A DNA stretch of 64,000 nt from the NCBI RefSeq assembly GCF_023700745.1, contig NZ_JAMPYG010000005.1:62001-126000 (forward strand). The letters run 5' to 3'. A program made the position numbers and the translations under genes. This document shows, piece by piece, positions 30,941 to 39,022 of the stretch (the stretch's first letter is position 1; every line of letters starts with the position of its first letter). This DNA comes from Rhodoferax sp. (lineage in GTDB: Bacteria > Pseudomonadota > Gammaproteobacteria > Burkholderiales > Burkholderiaceae_C). The notes under the pieces are model-generated. The model was not told the origin of the DNA. It did not search any database and saw nothing but the letters and a program-made list of their open reading frames with translations.

Positions 30941-31284
30941 GCCAAACCACCTGCCGCTAGCAATGCGATAGCTAATTGCCCACAGTTGCGCGCTTTGCCC
31001 GAAAACTTAAAAAAGCTAGCAGCTATTTGTGATTCCTCGTAATAAATCATTGATTTCATTAAGTTTTTTACTGATTAATTTGTCATCAAAGTAACACAAA
31101 CCAAGCGCAGAGCCATTTAGAGACGTTTATCAGGGTATTTACTCACAAAGTTATCCACAGAAATTGTGAGCTATTCACAAGGACGCCTGAAAAAATTGAT
31201 CCAGCTCATGCAAACCCTGAAAACGGGCCACACTTTTGACCACATGGGCGATTTGACCATGCACTCAAAATCATGGCGGGATTC
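30941..31284. other. 344-base intergenic region with a DnaA box; no gene seen
   Basis: The stretch upstream of xseA is AT-rich at 31020-31140, and a promoter for xseA probably lies in this half. It holds a perfect DnaA box TTATCCACA at 31151-31159 and a small inverted arrangement of GCTAGC and AGCTA motifs at 30956-31025. A short open frame from 31166 overlaps the cyclase gene and has no family features, so it is not called. Confidence 0.5.
31151..31159 (+). promoter_or_regulatory. Perfect DnaA box
   Basis: TTATCCACA matches the high-affinity DnaA site exactly. It is a single box, flanked by TCACAAAG and GAAATTGTGA, so it is not an origin; it might titrate DnaA or regulate xseA. Confidence 0.5.
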
Positions 31285-32823
31285 TCACAGCTTGGGCAGC
31301 ACCTCGGCCACAGCGCAGGTGGCAATGTCCATGAGTTTGGCATGTCGCGGTTCGTTGCTCGACAACAGTGAGGTCACCTGGGCGTAGGAGTTGTTGACAA
31401 ACACCTTGCCCTCGGGCGTGTCCCGCTCCACGCCGTAGCGGATTTTTGAGCGTTCGGTGTTGGACAGTTTGCTGATCAATCCCTTGGTAGCCCAGATCTT
31501 GCCAAAACGTGCCAGATCAGACAAGCGTCCGCAAATATTGATGGTTTCACCCAGCACCACCAATTCAAAGTTGGTATTGGTCTTGAATGTGCCGAGCCAT
31601 TCCTCACCCTCGCTCAAACCGATATTCATGTACAACTGGTTGGTCCAGCCCTTGCGTACCTTCCAGTCATGGCTGATGCCCTGCATGGTTTCGCGCACCT
31701 TGTTGGCACACAGCACGGCGTTCATCAGGTAATTGCGGTCGGGCTGCGGAAAGAAGTAATAGACCATGCCGTCGCCCGTGTGCTTGCCATAGGCGCCGTA
31801 ATACTCCCGGAAGATCGGATCGAGCGTGGACCAGATCTGGTTGATCAGCTGAAAGTAATCCTCGGGCGGCAACTCGGAACAAATACGCACCGAGTTTTGC
31901 AGGTCGGCCACCATCACCGCCAGCGGGGTCAACACCGGCAGACGCTGGCTCAGCAAACTGCGGATGAAGGTGTCGCGCCGTGATATCGATTTCAACAGCT
32001 GATCCACGTCCTGCTTGTCGGGCACATAGACAATCAACACACCTTCGCGAAACCCCAGGGCCAGGACCTGGCAGGGACCGACGTCAGGATCAGGATGCAT
32101 CAGCCCAACAATGTGCTGGATCCGGTTGTCGGGCTCGGGACATTGGTCGTAACAGGTCATCAGCCAGTGCCGCTGCGCATCAGGCAGGTCGCCCAGATTC
32201 TGGCTGAAGGTCTGGCGCGGCAAACGGCTTTTGATCAGGCCCAGATGGGCATTGAACAGGTTGGACTGCTCCGGCGCGGGCAGATCGGCCGCCCAGTCAA
32301 GCAGGGTCGGCACGATCGAACGATCGACGGCGCGCTCCGGGATCTGGTTGCCGGCAAAGAATTCTTTCTGGGCCAGCGCGTTGAGCCAGATCAGCTGAAA
32401 CTCGAAGTTGACCATGTAGGCGGCATAGGGAATGTTTTCCACCGAGACCTGGACAGACTCACTGGCCTGGACAGTGGCGCTGCGTTTTTCAACCATCGGG
32501 GGCTTGTCAGCCGGTGCGCTGGCGACTGGCGATGGCAGTTGTTGCCGTGGCGGCGGTGGTGCCGTCTGCGTGGCGGGTTCGGGCGCATCGGCCAGCTGGT
32601 GCCTGATGTCATCCATGCTGGCACCCTCGCGCTTGAGTTGCTGGATCTGCCGGATGCGTTCCAGCGCCCAATCCGGGAAATAGCCCAGCGTGGTGGGCGC
32701 CTCGCCAGGCGCCGCCGCTTGCCGACGCACCTCGGGCCGGGGCAGCAACCCGACCGCAATGTAGTTATTGAGGGTGGCACGCGAGATACCAGTTCCTTCA
32801 AGCAGCGCAACGCTAGTTAACAT
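31285..32823 (-). CDS. MerR-type HTH fused to a class III adenylate/guanylate cyclase-like domain
   Basis: A 512-residue protein with an unusual layout. Residues ~1-78 look like a MerR winged helix (LLEGTGISRATLNNYIAVGLLPRPEV, then FPDWALERIRQIQQLKREG). A Pro/Ala/Gln-rich linker (80-125) leads to a PAS-like domain (about 128-275, with YMVNFEFQLIWLNALAQ). Residues ~300-480 match the class III nucleotide cyclase fold: metal Asp candidates D307 (VADLQNS) and D351 (HTGDGM), K347, and the transition-state pair N429 and R433 in ETINICGRL. E426 occupies the position often held by Asp. Start ATG 32823 is chosen over a TTG at 32859. Function as a DNA-binding cyclase is inferred, not shown. Confidence 0.78.
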   Translation of the reverse strand: MLTSVALLEGTGISRATLNNYIAVGLLPRPEVRRQAAAPGEAPTTLGYFPDWALERIRQIQQLKREGASMDDIRHQLADAPEPATQTAPPPPRQQLPSPVASAPADKPPMVEKRSATVQASESVQVSVENIPYAAYMVNFEFQLIWLNALAQKEFFAGNQIPERAVDRSIVPTLLDWAADLPAPEQSNLFNAHLGLIKSRLPRQTFSQNLGDLPDAQRHWLMTCYDQCPEPDNRIQHIVGLMHPDPDVGPCQVLALGFREGVLIVYVPDKQDVDQLLKSISRRDTFIRSLLSQRLPVLTPLAVMVADLQNSVRICSELPPEDYFQLINQIWSTLDPIFREYYGAYGKHTGDGMVYYFFPQPDRNYLMNAVLCANKVRETMQGISHDWKVRKGWTNQLYMNIGLSEGEEWLGTFKTNTNFELVVLGETINICGRLSDLARFGKIWATKGLISKLSNTERSKIRYGVERDTPEGKVFVNNSYAQVTSLLSSNEPRHAKLMDIATCAVAEVLPKL

Positions 32824-32846
32824 GAGATGGCTCACTGTTTCTTTAT

Positions 32847-32963
32847 TAGACAATTGCAACTATACAGATAGACAGATGAAATGCAAGTGTCCAACATAGA
32901 CAGTTATTATTTAGACAGTTACTGTTGTCAAGATGCATCAGTTGTCTAATTCATACAGCTGTA
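32847..32963. promoter_or_regulatory. Repeated TAGACA motif array and palindrome upstream of the cyclase gene
   Basis: TAGACA occurs at 32847-32852, 32869-32874, 32897-32902 and 32912-32917, the last two as identical TAGACAGTTA decamers 15 bases apart. An inverted copy TGTCTA is at 32943-32948, and a perfect palindrome TACAGCTGTA at 32954-32963. The array starts 23 bases before the ATG of the MerR-cyclase gene, so autoregulation through its own HTH is plausible. Confidence 0.5.
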
Positions 32964-32993
32964 CAAATCAATGGCGATTGAACCGGCAGTGCT

Positions 32994-33117
32994 AATTTGT
33001 AGGAGGCCCACCGCCGGACCGATAGCTGCTGGAATGCCATAGCGGCGGGGGCGCCGCTCCTACAGGGCGCCTGGTAATTTGTAGGAGGCCCGTCCTCAGG
33101 CCGATGGCTTTCTGCCT
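32994..33117. repeat. REP-like palindromic intergenic repeat, two units
   Basis: A 16-base unit beginning AATTTGTAGGAGG occurs at 32994-33009 and again at 33076-33091. Between them the inverted arm GCGCCGCTCCTACA (33051-33064) pairs with TGTAGGAG. The same TGTAGGAG/CTCCTACA palindrome design recurs at 50368-50434. Similar elements are scattered through genomes of related bacteria. Confidence 0.6.
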
Positions 33118-34994
33118 CAGGCGCGCGGCCGGAAAGCCCTCAGCTGGTCTTCAGGCATGGCATCCAGCACCTCGCAGGCGTAGTCATAACCCTGCTTGGT
33201 GATGCTGTCAAAGCGCTGCCACTGCAACATGCCCACGCGCTCCAGCGGCGGGCTGAAGTAGAGGTCGGTCAGCCTGCGTGATTCGCCCTGGCGCGAGTTG
33301 CTGTACATGATATTGACATTGAGCAGATAAGCCATGAACGAGGGCAGCTTGTAGCGGCGCTGCTGGCGCGGGCGCAGGCGATCGCGCAACAGCGCCCAGG
33401 TGCCCGGTACTTCTTCAAACGTCACGGGCTTGGGCTTGCGCACGCCCAGGTCCATGCCGATCACCTTGCCAACGCCGCGCCGCTTGCGCATGATGCTGAC
33501 GGGGAAGTTGTTGAAGGTGCCACCGTCAAACAGCAGGTCACCTGCAACCGGGACCGGCGGGAACGCACCGGGGATGGCGGTGCTGGCCAGAAGCGACTGG
33601 GTCAGCGGCCCCTCGCTGATCACCTGCTCGCAGGCCTTGGTGTAGTTGCTGGCCACGCAAAAGTAGTTTTTCCAGGTGTCTTCAATGTCCGCCGGGTGAC
33701 CGAAGATCTGCTCCAGCGCCACCTGCAGAATGCGGCGCATGCGGCGTCCGCGAATCAGCGAAATCAGCGGCAGCAGGTTGAAGTCGCCGGTGGGTTTGTC
33801 GGCAAAGGCCGCGCGCGCAATGGGCATCACGCTGGCCAGCGGCTGGTCTGAGGCGACCATGGCCGCCATGATGGCGCCAATGCTGGTGCCGCCGACAAAA
33901 TCCACCACCAGGCCGCGCTCCAGCAAGGCCTGGTAAAGCCCCAGGTGCGCCAGCCCCTTGGCGCCACCACCGGCAAGCACCAGGCCCACCGCGGTCCGGC
34001 TCTGAATGCGCGCCAGCCGCGCCATGTCACTGTCGAGTGCCGGCCGCACGTGCACATGGTCGGCAACAGGCCGGCGCGCCAGCCATTGCCGGGTGCCACT
34101 GGGGCAGCGCACGTCAGCCGCGTGCAGCAGCACCAGGATTTGGGCCGCATCACTCTGCCCGCCCCGCTGCATCAGGCAGGCGGCCTCTGAAGCATGCAGC
34201 ACGGGGGGCTGGCTGGCGTCGGCCAGCAGCAGGATCTCGTCGCTGTGGCGGCTGCAGCGTTGGGTCCAGGCGCTGGCATCGGCATCGCCCACCAGCAGCA
34301 CAAAATCGTGCGCCAATTCCAGTTGGTCCAGGTACTGGGCGATGCGGCGGTTGGCGGCGTTGTCGGCGTTGTCGGCGTTGTCGGTGACGGCAGTGTGCGT
34401 CAGACCAGACTGCTGCAGGGCCGTATCGACACTGGCGGCATCGACCAGGCAGACCTTGCCCATGCGGCCCAACTGGACAGCCAAACGTCGTGCGAAGTCG
34501 GCGCCGTCCACCCCTGCCGTGACGGGCAGCAGCGCCATGACCAGCGGCGGCGGCACTGCCGTGCGCGGGCTGGTACTGGTGAGCCGCTTGATCATCTGGC
34601 GGGTCAGCGCAATCGACATCTGCGCGCTGCTGGCCAGCAAGCTGGCAAACTCGGACTTGGCCAGGCGCACCAGCACCGAGTTGCGAATGGCCACCACCGT
34701 GGCCGTCCGCGGCTCGTCGGTGTACAGGCTCATTTCACCAATCACCTCGCCCCGCCCCATCTCGCGCACCATGTGTTCAGCGCCGTCGTCGCCCAGCACC
34801 GAGGCCCGCAGGCGTCCGCTGATCGACAGGTACATGGCGTCGCCTTGTTCGCCCTGGCGCATCAAAGTGTCGCCAGCGGCCAGTTCAACCCACTCAAGGT
34901 GGCGCCGCAAAAGCTGCAGGGCCTCGGCATCGACCTCGCCGAGCATGCGTTGCAAATGGTGGATGAGCACCTGCTCGGGGTAGTCGGTCGGCAT
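33117..34994 (-). CDS. Patatin-like phospholipase with N-terminal cyclic-nucleotide-binding domain (NTE-like)
   Basis: A 625-residue protein laid out like neuropathy-target-esterase homologues. A cNMP-binding domain (about residues 12-140) has the phosphate-binding cassette GEMSLYTDEPRTATV, with E87 and R96 in place. A middle domain (about 150-325) has no catalytic motif I recognise. The patatin domain (about 335-525) has the oxyanion loop GGGAKG (342-347), nucleophile S371 in GTSIG, and the catalytic Asp D490 in DGG. It should hydrolyse lysophospholipids or other acyl esters, perhaps under cyclic-nucleotide control. It begins 31 bases after the CoA-transferase gene and carries a 9-bp tandem repeat encoding Asp-Asn-Ala units. 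Confidence 0.88.
   Translation of the reverse strand: MPTDYPEQVLIHHLQRMLGEVDAEALQLLRRHLEWVELAAGDTLMRQGEQGDAMYLSISGRLRASVLGDDGAEHMVREMGRGEVIGEMSLYTDEPRTATVVAIRNSVLVRLAKSEFASLLASSAQMSIALTRQMIKRLTSTSPRTAVPPPLVMALLPVTAGVDGADFARRLAVQLGRMGKVCLVDAASVDTALQQSGLTHTAVTDNADNADNAANRRIAQYLDQLELAHDFVLLVGDADASAWTQRCSRHSDEILLLADASQPPVLHASEAACLMQRGGQSDAAQILVLLHAADVRCPSGTRQWLARRPVADHVHVRPALDSDMARLARIQSRTAVGLVLAGGGAKGLAHLGLYQALLERGLVVDFVGGTSIGAIMAAMVASDQPLASVMPIARAAFADKPTGDFNLLPLISLIRGRRMRRILQVALEQIFGHPADIEDTWKNYFCVASNYTKACEQVISEGPLTQSLLASTAIPGAFPPVPVAGDLLFDGGTFNNFPVSIMRKRRGVGKVIGMDLGVRKPKPVTFEEVPGTWALLRDRLRPRQQRRYKLPSFMAYLLNVNIMYSNSRQGESRRLTDLYFSPPLERVGMLQWQRFDSITKQGYDYACEVLDAMPEDQLRAFRPRA
34351..34386. repeat. 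9-bp tandem repeat inside the patatin gene
   Basis: Four units of TTGNCGGNG (TTGGCGGCG, two TTGTCGGCG, TTGTCGGTG) in frame, coding for DNADNADNAAN around residues 205-214 of the middle domain. Gain or loss of units keeps the frame and would change a linker length. Confidence 0.85.
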
Positions 34995-35025
34995 AGGAAT
35001 CCAGTCAAGGTTTGGGGGAAACGCC

Positions 35026-36966
35026 TTAGAACAAGGTGGTCACGCGCACGGTGTCCATGGTGGGTTCGGTACTGACCTGCAGCGAACCATTGCGGGCCAG
35101 CCGGATCATCTTGTCGTTGTCGGGTAGGATTTCGGCGAGGAAACCGCGCACACCGCGCGCCTTGGCGTGGCGAACCATGCACGCCTGCAGGCTGGACCCC
35201 AGGCCGCAGCCCTGCCAGTCCGGGTGCACCATGAAGGCGGTTTCCGCGAGGTTGGTGGACGGGTCGACAAAATAACAGCCCTGGGCCACGATCTGCGCGT
35301 TTTCGCGGCTACCGATGGCCGCGACAAACGCCACCTCGGACTCAAAATTGAGGTTGCACAGGCGCTGCACCTCTTTAGCAGACAGGCCACGCACCTTGCG
35401 GAAAAAGCGGGTGTAGACGTCCTGCTCGGGCAAGCAATGAAACAGCGCGCGAATCGCCTCCCCGTCCGACGAGGTGGCCGGACGCAGCAACACCTGCCTT
35501 TTGTCGCGCAGCAGCACGCCCTGCTCTTCTTCCACCGGATAGGCCCGCATGTTGTGCAGGGTTTGCCCCGGCGGCAGGTAGCCCAGCGCCTGGGCCTGCG
35601 CGAACAGCTCGGCCCGGAACCGGGGATGCGCCACTTCAATCAGCGCCACCGCGCGTTCGCGGATGGACTTGCCAAACAGGTAGGCAATACCGAATTCGGT
35701 GATCACGTAGTGCACCGCCGTACGCGGCAGGCTGGCGCCCTCCCCTGGCTGCAGCATGGCCCGGATGCGCGAGGTTTCGCCATCGTCTTCGGTCGAGGTC
35801 AGACAAATGATGGGCTTGCCGCCTTCGGACAAGGAAGCCCCTTCGAGAAATTCCATCTGGGCGGCCATGCCGCTGTAGTAATCGCCCTGCAGCTGATCCA
35901 CGCACACCTGTCCGGTGAGGTCGATGGCGAAGGCCTGGGTAACCGACACCATGCGGTGCTGCGCGGCAATGGTGGCGCTGTGGCAAACCGCCTCGATCGG
36001 CTGGAACGAAAACAGCGGGTTGCGGTCGATCAGGTCATACAGCCGGCGCGAACCCATGGCAAAGCTGGTCACGATCTTGCCGACCTGGCGGCTTTTGCGC
36101 TTGCCGGTCAGGATGCCGCGCTCCAGCAGCGGAATGATGGCGTCGGTCACCACGTCGGAGTGGATGCCGAGGTCCTTGCGGTCGGCGAGGTATTTGAGCG
36201 CTTCGTTGGTGATGCGGCCGAGCCCGATTTGCAGCGTGGAGCCGTCTTCGATGATGCCGCTGATGTAGCGCGCAATCTGCTCCATGGCCTGCTCGGACGC
36301 CGGCGGATGCACAAACTCGACGACCGGGGTGTCGACCAGCACCAGATGGTGGATCTGGCTGATATGCAGGGTCGAGTCACCCATGGAACGCGGCATGGCC
36401 GGGTTCACTTCGGCAATCACCAGCCGGGCCCTGGCCACGGCAGCGGGGATCACATCCACCGAAATGCCCAGGCTGACATAACCGAACTCGTCGGGCAAGG
36501 ACACCTGGATCAGCGCGACATCGACCGCAATACGGCCAATCGCCATCAGGCCCGGCACCCGGGCAATCGACATCGGCACATACTCGGCCAGCCCCTGCCT
36601 GACGGCAGCGCGCATGTCCTGGCCGACAAAAAAAGTACGGTGCCGGTAGTGGGAGGTGCATTGGCCCTGCGCATCGTGCGGCACCGCATGGTCGGTCAGG
36701 AAGTGCACCAGCTCCACGTCCGAGGGCCGCGGTTTGCAGGCTTCCAGCGCCGCCACCAGCGCACGCGGTGTGGCGCAGGCGGTGCCCACAAACACATGAT
36801 CGCCATCACGCACCTGCAACAGCGCCTGCCCGGCGCTGGTGAGCTTGTCAGCATGTGCTTGCAGGGTGTCCGGCAAGTCGGGTTGTGCCACTTGCGCCGG
36901 CCCACCCAGACGGGCACGCAAACCCTTGCCCAGGCGGGACATGAGACTGTCAGCAGGTTGATCCAT
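35026..36966 (-). CDS. Acetyl-CoA hydrolase/CoA-transferase family protein fused to a GNAT acetyltransferase domain
   Basis: A 646-residue fusion. Residues ~45-470 form a two-part family I CoA-transferase/acetyl-CoA hydrolase (FGYVSLGISVDVIPAAV, LQIGLGRITNEAL, VHYVITEFGIAYLFGKSIRERA). Residues ~490-640 are a GNAT domain (VLLRPATSSDGEAIRALF, and the acetyl-CoA loop QGCGLGSSL). At the position where I expect the catalytic Glu (family motif G-I-H-[ST]-E) this protein has Asp, D271 in GIHSDVVTD. The activity may therefore be altered or lost, or the family may use Asp. It lies between the acyl-CoA ligase and the patatin genes in a tight minus-strand row. Confidence 0.85.
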   Translation of the reverse strand: MDQPADSLMSRLGKGLRARLGGPAQVAQPDLPDTLQAHADKLTSAGQALLQVRDGDHVFVGTACATPRALVAALEACKPRPSDVELVHFLTDHAVPHDAQGQCTSHYRHRTFFVGQDMRAAVRQGLAEYVPMSIARVPGLMAIGRIAVDVALIQVSLPDEFGYVSLGISVDVIPAAVARARLVIAEVNPAMPRSMGDSTLHISQIHHLVLVDTPVVEFVHPPASEQAMEQIARYISGIIEDGSTLQIGLGRITNEALKYLADRKDLGIHSDVVTDAIIPLLERGILTGKRKSRQVGKIVTSFAMGSRRLYDLIDRNPLFSFQPIEAVCHSATIAAQHRMVSVTQAFAIDLTGQVCVDQLQGDYYSGMAAQMEFLEGASLSEGGKPIICLTSTEDDGETSRIRAMLQPGEGASLPRTAVHYVITEFGIAYLFGKSIRERAVALIEVAHPRFRAELFAQAQALGYLPPGQTLHNMRAYPVEEEQGVLLRDKRQVLLRPATSSDGEAIRALFHCLPEQDVYTRFFRKVRGLSAKEVQRLCNLNFESEVAFVAAIGSRENAQIVAQGCYFVDPSTNLAETAFMVHPDWQGCGLGSSLQACMVRHAKARGVRGFLAEILPDNDKMIRLARNGSLQVSTEPTMDTVRVTTLF

Positions 36967-37065
36967 GGAACATATTGGATAGGCACCCTGGCAAATGGGC
37001 TGCAGTTAAAACGGGGGTTGTCTGACCACTGTATCGAATCATCTTACCTGATCCAGGTCAAACAA

Positions 37066-38751
37066 TCATTGCCAGATCACCGGCTGACCGGAGTCTTCCC
37101 AGCGGGTGTAATTGGCTGAATAGATGTCTTCGATACGGTTTCTCTTCACCTTGAAGGTGGGCGTCACAATGTCGTTCTCGATGGTCCACGCGGTGCTGGC
37201 GACCACCAGGCACTGGAGCTGTTCATGCGGGTCGAGGCTGGCATTGATGGTTTTCAGGTGTTGCCCCAGCGCTGCTTCGACCAGGCCGCGCTTGGCGGGG
37301 TCTGCGGCACGCGCCACCGCTTCGGCATTGAGCATCACAATGCCCAGCGGCTGCCCCAGATTGGCCCCGGTCACCACACAGGCCTCCACCAATTCGTGCA
37401 TCACCAGCTTGTCTTCGATGGGCGCGGGCGCCACGTATTTACCCTTGCTGGTTTTGAACAGATCCTTGACGCGCCCGGTGATGTGCAAGTTACCCTGCGC
37501 ATCGATGTGACCCTTGTCACCGGTGTGCAGCCAGCCGTCGGCGGTAAAAGCTTCACGGGTCAGTTCAGGCTCTTTGTAGTAGCCTTGCATCACGGCCGGG
37601 CTGCGCATCTGAATCTCGCCGGTGGCCGCGTCAATGCGAACATCCACACCGGCATAAGGTGGGCCGACGGTGCCTTCCTGATTTTGGCCAAGCAGCGTGA
37701 GGTTGGAGACCGCCAGGTTTTCGGTCATGCCATAACCTTCGTTGATGGGCAGGCCCAGCTTGCGGTACCAGGCCAGCAACGGCACCGGCATAGGCGCGGC
37801 ACCGCCGGCGGCAAAGCGGCATTGGTCCAGCCCCAGCGCTTTTTTCACCTTGCGGCGTACCAGGCCGCCAATGAGCGGGATGGCCAGCAGCCGGTTGAGC
37901 TTGGCGGGTGGTAATTTGTGGTGCACGCCCTGCTGGAACTTGACCCAAAGCCGTGGCACCGAAAAGAAAATGGTCGGCCGCGCACGCTGCAGATCCTTGG
38001 CAAAGGTGTCGAGCGATTCGGCAAAGAAAACATGCATGCCGGTGGCCAGCCAGCCATGCTCAACCAGCGCGCGCTCGACCACATGGGCCAGGGGCAGATA
38101 GGACAGCATGCGGTCTTCCTGCGTCATCTTCACACTGTCGACACCGCGACCGATGGCCCAGGCGAAATTGCCAAAACTGTGCATCACGCCTTTGGGTTGG
38201 CCCGTGGTGCCCGAGGTGTAGATCAGCGTGGCAAGTTCATCAGCATCGCGCACCACCTCACCGTTGAGAGGGGTGTTACGGGCGATGATGGCATCCCAGC
38301 CCTCAAAACGCCTGATGGCATCTGCCGGCGAAAGTGGGTAGCTGATGCAGGGCATGTCGGCAGGCAAGCCAGGCATCATGCGCTCCCAGTCATCGAGTTT
38401 GCCGACAAAACAGGCCTGTGCTTCGCTGTGCGACAAAATATGCCGCACCGTGCCATGTGCCAACGTGGGGTACAGGGGTACCGACACGTAGCCGGCCATC
38501 CAGATCGCCAGATCGCTCATCAACCACCAGGCACAGTTCTTGGACAGAATGGCTACCTTTGAGCCTGGCGCCCAGCCCTGGGCCTGAAGGTGGGTTGCCA
38601 TGCGCCGGACTTCATCGCCCACTTGAGCCCAGGTGAAGTCCCGGATGACACCGCCGCCCATCGGCTGGGTCAACGCAATCCGATCAGGTGCCGTCCTTTC
38701 CCAAAAATACAGGCGTTGCAAAGCCAGCAAATCAGATGAAACCGGGTTCAT
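37066..38751 (-). CDS. AMP-forming long-chain acyl-CoA synthetase
   Basis: A 561-residue ANL-family ligase that activates a carboxylic acid as acyl-AMP and then acyl-CoA. The AMP-binding signature is LIYTSGTTGQPKGVMHSFGN; other core motifs are INEGYGMTEN and GWLHTGDKGHIDAQGNLHITGRVKD, with the C-terminal lid beginning after LFKTSKGKYVAPAPIEDKL. The sequence resembles FadD15-type bacterial long-chain ligases. The start MNPVSSDLLALQR is chosen; an upstream ATG at 38844 adds a segment without family similarity. It is the first gene of the minus-strand row leading to the CoA-transferase-GNAT and patatin genes, 99 bases before the former. Confidence 0.9.
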   Translation of the reverse strand: MNPVSSDLLALQRLYFWERTAPDRIALTQPMGGGVIRDFTWAQVGDEVRRMATHLQAQGWAPGSKVAILSKNCAWWLMSDLAIWMAGYVSVPLYPTLAHGTVRHILSHSEAQACFVGKLDDWERMMPGLPADMPCISYPLSPADAIRRFEGWDAIIARNTPLNGEVVRDADELATLIYTSGTTGQPKGVMHSFGNFAWAIGRGVDSVKMTQEDRMLSYLPLAHVVERALVEHGWLATGMHVFFAESLDTFAKDLQRARPTIFFSVPRLWVKFQQGVHHKLPPAKLNRLLAIPLIGGLVRRKVKKALGLDQCRFAAGGAAPMPVPLLAWYRKLGLPINEGYGMTENLAVSNLTLLGQNQEGTVGPPYAGVDVRIDAATGEIQMRSPAVMQGYYKEPELTREAFTADGWLHTGDKGHIDAQGNLHITGRVKDLFKTSKGKYVAPAPIEDKLVMHELVEACVVTGANLGQPLGIVMLNAEAVARAADPAKRGLVEAALGQHLKTINASLDPHEQLQCLVVASTAWTIENDIVTPTFKVKRNRIEDIYSANYTRWEDSGQPVIWQ

Positions 38752-38861
38752 GGTCGTTGTCTCCGTCGCGGTTGGTGTTGCGCTCCCAATGGAGTTCACT
38801 GCGCCCAGTATAGGCAGACCACCTTGATTTGTGAACCCTCCCAACCGTCAAAACCGCCCTA

Positions 38862-38961
38862 CTACCCTTGCAGGGTTTTCTGAAAGAATGCCAGTGTGCG
38901 CTGCCAGGCCAATTTGGCACTGGCGGCATCAAGTTCGGGCAGGCGCCTACGGCAAAATTTT
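38862..38961 (-). pseudogene. C-terminal remnant of a dienelactone hydrolase family gene
   Basis: On the minus strand, codons ending at the TAG at 38862-38864 read LPELDAASAKLAWQRTLAFF then QKTLQG and stop, which is the typical C-terminal helix of dienelactone hydrolase family proteins. Upstream of it the frame passes a run of G and T and meets a stop near 38977, and no upstream domain is found. It is therefore a decayed tail, about 30 codons. The rest of the 271-base gap (38752-39022) shows nothing clear. Confidence 0.5.
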
Positions 38962-39022
38962 GCGCCCCCGCCAAAAAACCGCGCCGGTCAATGGCGCCAT
39001 GAACGCAGGCATCAAACAGGAT

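Noticed and set aside
30956-31025. Terminator-like structure from GCTAGC/AGCTA motifs upstream of xseA
   Set aside because: The arms are short and imperfect and far apart; no T run follows.
31151-31159. Chromosomal replication origin suggested by a perfect DnaA box
   Set aside because: Only one box, and no dnaA, dnaN, gidA or parAB genes are near.
31166-31387. Small plus-strand open frame between xseA and the cyclase gene
   Set aside because: Its 3' part is antisense to the cyclase gene and no family feature is seen.
35167-37119. 650-codon open frame antisense to the CoA-transferase-GNAT gene
   Set aside because: Shadow frame; His/Gln/Gly-rich translation without recognisable motifs.
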